Translations under genes and position numbers: made by a program
In this document: in pieces, positions 59,701 through 64,000 of the stretch
How the letters are laid out: each line of letters begins with the position of its first letter
How positions within the stretch are numbered: the first letter of the stretch is position 1
Assembly (NCBI GenBank): GCA_030386875.1
Contig: CM059560.1
Location: forward strand, 44,930,757 to 44,994,756
Source: Morinoia aosen
Lineage: Eukaryota; Arthropoda; Malacostraca; Amphipoda; Talitridae
Length of the DNA stretch: 64,000 bases
Direction: 5' to 3'
Notes under the pieces: generated by a model
Told to the model about the DNA's origin: nothing
The model's database searches: none
Seen by the model: the letters and a program-made list of their open reading frames with translations, nothing else

Positions 59701-61821
59701 ACCTCGTGTACTCCTTTGTACGTTCTAGAGATATTTCCTGTACTCCTTTGTGCGCTGTAGAGATACCTTCTGTACTCCTTTGTGCGCTGTAGAGATACCT
59801 TCTGTACTCCTTTGTGCGCTGTAGAGATACCTTCTGTACTCCTTTGTGCGCTGTAGAGATACCTTCTGTACTCCTTTGTGCGCTGTAGAGATACCTTCTG
59901 TACTCCTTTGTACGCTGTAGAGATACCTCGTGTACTCCTTTGTACGTTCTAGAGATATTTCCTGTACTCCTTTGTGCGCTGTAGAGATACCTTCTGTACT
60001 CCTTTGTGCGCTGTAGAGATACCTTCTGTACTCCTTTGTGCGCTGTAGAGATACCTTCTGTACTCCTTTGTACGCTGTAGAGATACCTTCTGTACTCCTT
60101 TGTGCGCTGTAGAGATACCTTCTGTACTCCTATGTACGCTGTAGAGATACCTCGTGTACTCCTTTGTACGTTCTAGAGATATTTCCTGTACTCCTTTGTG
60201 CGCTGTAGAGATACCTTCTGTACTCCTTTGTACGCTGTAGAGATACCTCGTGTACTCCTTTGTACGTTCTAGAGATATTTCCTGTACTCCTTTGTGCGCT
60301 GTAGAGATACCTTCTGTACTCCTTTGTGCGCTGTAGAGATACCTTCTGTACTCCTTTGTGCGCTGTAGAGATACCTTCTGTACTCCTTTGTGCGCTGTAG
60401 AGATACCTTCTGTACTATTTTTTACGCTGTAGAGATACCTTCTGTACTCCTTTGTGCGCTGTAGAGATACCTTCTGTACTCCTTTGTACGCTGTAGAGAT
60501 ACCTCGTGTACTCCTTTGTACGTTCTAGAGATATTTCCTGTACTCCTTTGTGCGCTGTAGAGATACCTTCTGTACTCCTTTGTGCGCTGTAGAGATACCT
60601 TCTGTACTCCTTTGTGCGCTGTAGAGATACCTCGTGTACTCCTTTGTACGTTCTAGAGATATTTCCTGTACTCCTTTGTGCGCTGTAGAGATGCCTTCTG
60701 TACTCCTTTGTGCGCTGTAGAGATACCTTCTGTACTCCTTTGTGCGCTGTAGAGATACCTCGTGTACTCCCTTGTACGTTCTAGAGATATTTCCTGTACT
60801 CCTTTGTGCGCTGTAGAAATACCTTCTGTACTCCTTTGTGCGCTGTAGAAATACCTTCTGTACTCCTTTGTGCGCTGTAGAGATACCTCGTGTACTCCTT
60901 TGTACGTTCTAGAGATATTTCCTGTACTCCTTTGTGCGCTGTAGAGATACCTTCTGTACTCCTTTGTGCGCTGTAGAGATACCTTCTGTACTCCTTTGTA
61001 CGCTGTAGAGATACCTTCTGTACTCCTTTGTACGTTCTAGAGATATTTCCTGTACTCCTTTGTGCGCTGTAGAGAAATCTTCTGTACTCCTTTGTGCGCT
61101 GTAGAGATACCTTCTGTACTCCTTTGTGCGCTGTAGAGATACCTTCTGTACCCCTTTGTGCGCTGTAGAGATACCTTCTGTACTCCTTTGTACGCTGTAG
61201 AGATACCTTCTGTACTCCTTTATGCGCTGTAGAGATACCTTCTGTACTCCTTTGTACGCTGTAGAGATACCTCGTGTACTCCTTTGTGCGTTCTAGAGAT
61301 ATTTCCTGTTCTCCTTTGTGCGCTGTAGAGATACCTTCTGTACTCCTTTGTGCGCTGTAGAGATACCTTCTGTACTCCTTTGTGCGCTGTAGAGATACCT
61401 CGTGTACTCCTTTGTACGTTCTAGAGATATTTCCTGTACTCCTTTGTGCGCTGTAGAGATACCTTCTGTACTCCTTTGTGCGCTGTAGAGATACCTTCTG
61501 TACTCCTTTGTGCGCTGTAGAGATACCTCGTGTACTCCTTTGTACGTTCTAGAGATATTTCCTGTACTCCTTTGTGCGCTGTAGAGATACCTTCTGTACT
61601 CCTTTGTGCGCTGTAGAGATACCTTCTGTACTCCTTTGTACGCTGTAGAGATACCTCGTGAACTCCTTTGTACGTTCTAGAGATATTTCCTGTACTCCTT
61701 TGTGCGCTGCAGAGATACCTTCTGTACTCCTTTGTGCGCTGTAGAGATACCTTCTGTACTCCTTTGTGCGCTGTAGAGATACCTTCTGTACTCCTTTGTG
61801 CGCTGTAGAGATACCTTCTGT

Positions 61822-62141
61822 ACTCCTTTGTACGTTCTAGAGATATTTCCTGTACTCCTTTGTGCGCTGTAGAGATACCTTCTGTACTCCTTTGTACGCT
61901 GTAGAGATACCTCGTGTACTCCTTTGTACGTTCTAGAGATATTTCCTGTAATCCTTTGTGCGCTGTAGAGATACCTTCTGTACTCCTTTGTGCGCTGTAG
62001 AGATACCTTCTGTACTCCTTTGTGCGCTGTCGAGATACCTTCTGTACTCCTTTGTACGCTGTAGAGATACCTTCTGTACTCCTTTGTACGCTGTAGAGAT
62101 ACCTCGTGTACTCCTTTGTACGTTCTAGAGATATTTCCTGT
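61822..62141 (+). repeat. 320-bp tandem duplication, first copy
   Basis: Ten monomers start at 61,822 in the order D-A-C-D-A-A-A-B-C-D. Private variants are 'gtaatccttt' (61,949) and 'gctgtcgagat' (62,029). The last unit, D at 62,110, directly abuts the D that begins the second copy. Confidence 0.92.
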
Positions 62142-62461
62142 ACTCCTTTGTACGTTCTAGAGATATTTCCTGTACTCCTTTGTGCGCTGTAGAGATACCT
62201 TCTGTACTCCTTTGTACGCTGTAGAGATACCTCGTGTACTCCTTTGTACGTTCTAGAGATATTTCCTGTAATCCTTTGTGCGCTGTAGAGATACCTTCTG
62301 TACTCCTTTGTGCGCTGTAGAGATACCTTCTGTACTCCTTTGTGCGCTGTCGAGATACCTTCTGTACTCCTTTGTACGCTGTAGAGATACCTTCTGTACT
62401 CCTTTGTACGCTGTAGAGATACCTCGTGTACTCCTTTGTACGTTCTAGAGATATTTCCTGT
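62142..62461 (+). repeat. 320-bp tandem duplication, second copy
   Basis: The same ten-monomer order follows, with 'gtaatccttt' at 62,269 and 'gctgtcgagat' at 62,349, exactly 320 bp after the first copy. I saw no difference between the two copies, which suggests a recent event. Confidence 0.92.
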
Positions 62462-64000
62462 ACTCCTTTGTGCGCTGTAGAGATACCTTCTGTACTCCTT
62501 TGTGCGCTGTAGAGATACCTTCTGTACTCCTTTGTGCGCTGTAGAGATACCTTCTGTACTCCTTTGTACGCTGTTTAGATACCTCGTGTACTCCTTTGTA
62601 CGTTCTAGAGATATTTCCTGTACTCCTTTGTGCGCTGTAGAGATACCTTCTGTACTCCTTTGTGCGCTGTAGAGATACCTTCTGTACTCCTTTGTGCGCT
62701 GTGGAGATACCTTCTGTACTCCTTTGTGCGCTGTAGAGATACCTTCTGTACTCCTTTGTGCGCTGTAGAGATACCTCGTGTACTCCTTCGTCCGTTCTAG
62801 AGATATTTCCTGTACTCCTTTGTGCGCTGTAGAGATACCTTCTATACTCCTTTGTACGCTGTAGAGATACCTCGTGTACTCCTTTGTACGTTCTAGAGAT
62901 ATTTCCTGTACTCCTTTGTGCGCTGTAGAGATACCTTCTGTACTCCTTTGTGCGCTGTAGAGATACCTTCTGTACTCCTTTGTGCGCTGTAGAGATACCT
63001 CGTGTACTCCTTAGTACGTTCTAGAGATATTTCCTGTACTCCTTTGTGCGCTGTAGAGATACCTTCTGTACTCCTTTGTGCGCTGTAGAGATACCTTCTG
63101 TACTCCTTTGTGCGCTGTAGAGATACCTTCTGTACTCCTTTGTGCGCTGTAGAGACACCTCGTGTACTCCTTTGTACGTTCTAGAGATATTTCCTGTACT
63201 CCTTTGTGCGCTGTAGCGATACCTTCTGTACTCCTTTGTGCGCTGTAGAGATACCTTCTGTACTCCTTTGTACGTTCTAGAGATATTTCCTGTACTCCTT
63301 TGTGCGCTGTAGAGATACCTTCTGTACTCCTTTGTACGCTGTAGAGATACCTCGTGTACTCCTTTGTACGTTCTAGAGATATTTCCTGTACTCCTTTGTG
63401 CGCTGTAGAGATACCTTCTGTACTCCTTTGTGCGCTGTAGAGATACCTTCTGTACTCCTTTGTGCGCTGTAGAGATACCTTCTGTACTCCTTTGTACGCT
63501 GTAGAGATACCTCGTGTACTCCTTTGTACGTTATAGAGATATTTCCTGTACTCCTTTGTGCGCTGTAGAGATACCTTCTGTACTCCTTTGTGCGCTGTAG
63601 AGATACCTTCTGTACTTCTTTGTACGCTGTAGAGACACCTCGTGTACTCCTTTGTACGTTCTAGAGATATTTCCTGTACTCCTTTGTGCGCTGTAGAGAT
63701 ACCTTCTGTACTCCTTTGTGCGCTGTAGAGATACCTTCTGTACTCCTTTGTACGTTCTAGAGATATTTCCTGTACTCCTTTGTGCGCTGTAGAGATACCT
63801 TCTGTACTCCTTTGTGCGCTGTAGAGATACCTTCTGTACTCCTTTGTACGCTGTAGAGATACCTCGTGTACTCCTTTGTACGTTCTAGAGATATTTCCTG
63901 TACTCCTTTGTGCGCTGTAGAGATACCTTCTGTACTCCTTTGTGCGCTGTAGAAATACCTTCTGTACTCCTTTGTGCGCTGTAGAGATACCTTCTGTACT

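Larger units (their letters stand above)
1..64000 (+). repeat. 32-bp satellite DNA array filling the window
   Basis: Every line reads as head-to-tail copies of one 32-bp unit in a single orientation, about 2,000 copies. Read from 'actcc', positions 1-16 of the majority unit are actcctttgtgcgctg and positions 17-32 are tagagataccttctgt (15 of 32 bases G or C; 12 T against 5 A, so the strand is pyrimidine rich). Each unit carries a GTAC at its boundary and usually one CpG in GCGC. Copies differ mostly by point substitutions and fall into recurring types. No inverted copy, no transposon and no non-repeat spacer was seen. Such arrays are typical of eukaryotic heterochromatin; a centromeric or pericentromeric role is inference only. 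I do not recognise the family. Both window ends lie inside the array, so its true length is unknown. Confidence 0.98.
56391..64000 (+). repeat. Irregular trailing segment of the array
   Basis: It holds about 238 monomers of the same types with variable D spacing and no multi-kilobase duplicate that I could align. It holds two of the three phase-shifting deletions and several D units with no C or E before them. The 320-bp tandem duplication at 61,822-62,461 is the clearest local structure. The window ends mid-monomer at 64,000. Confidence 0.8.

Noticed and set aside
1-64000. CRISPR array
   Set aside because: Repeats are of CRISPR-like length, but there are no unique spacers: the units abut directly and the whole sequence is repeat. 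No cas gene is present.
1-64000. Telomeric repeat or known centromere-protein box
   Set aside because: No TTAGGG- or TTTAGGG-type repeats occur, and I could not find a CENP-B-box-like pattern in the A or D monomer. A centromeric role remains possible but is not shown.
1-64000. Tandem tRNA, 5S rRNA or small RNA genes
   Set aside because: The unit is only 32 bp, and I saw no tRNA or 5S motif or conserved hairpin. Short palindromes (GCGC, GTAC, TCTAGA) are too small to support an RNA fold.

Overview
The whole 64,000-base window is one uninterrupted tandem array of a 32-bp satellite monomer, about 2,000 copies head to tail in one orientation. I found no convincing gene, RNA gene, mobile element, CRISPR array or unique sequence, and no non-satellite stretch of even one monomer. 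This points to a eukaryotic chromosome, in a satellite block of heterochromatic or centromeric/pericentromeric type. The species cannot be told from the sequence, because nothing but satellite is present.

The monomer, read on the + strand from 'actcc', comes in a few recurring types. A is the majority type ('gtgcgctg' head, 'ccttctgt' tail). B has an 'acgctg' head. C has an 'acgctg' head and a 'cctcgtgt' tail. E has a 'gcgctg' head and a 'cctcgtgt' tail. D is the most diverged type ('acgttctagag' head, 'atatttcctgt' tail, 6 differences from A). Rare F monomers join a B head to a D tail. D monomers recur mostly every 4 to 9 monomers. In much of the array the order is D-A-A-A-B-A-C, a 7-mer (224-bp) higher-order repeat. 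Monomer length is almost perfectly kept: monomer starts fall at 1 mod 32 up to about 4,718, at 0 mod 32 from there to about 57,591, then 31 and 30 mod 32. Three single-base deletions explain this.

D spacing and rare point variants used as a barcode show multi-kilobase repeats laid over the monomers. Layout: 1-5,279 mixed monomers with a 992-bp block repeated at 1,312 bp and a long D-free stretch. 5,280-6,495 is a partial P copy, followed by a D-free stretch to 7,167. 7,168-23,790 holds three P copies (P1 to P2 offset 5,216 bp; P2 carries an internal 2,112-bp tandem duplication). 23,452-35,500 holds three Q copies (offsets 4,000 and 4,416 bp; Q2 has an extra 416-bp tandem duplication). 35,000-37,400 has a short block repeated three times. 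37,600-54,780 holds four R copies (offsets 4,224, 4,576 and 4,032 bp) that pair alternately, R1 with R3 and R2 with R4. A 224-bp-type block X occurs twice (46,048-47,650 and 54,784-56,390). 56,390-64,000 is less regular and includes a 320-bp tandem duplication whose junction is marked by two adjacent D monomers.

Long open frames exist on the - strand only because the A monomer has no stop codon there in any of the three frames. They end at a TAG inside D. They are consequences of the repeat and are not annotated as genes. The window is best read as a record of unequal exchange and local amplification at scales from 320 bp to about 8.8 kb.
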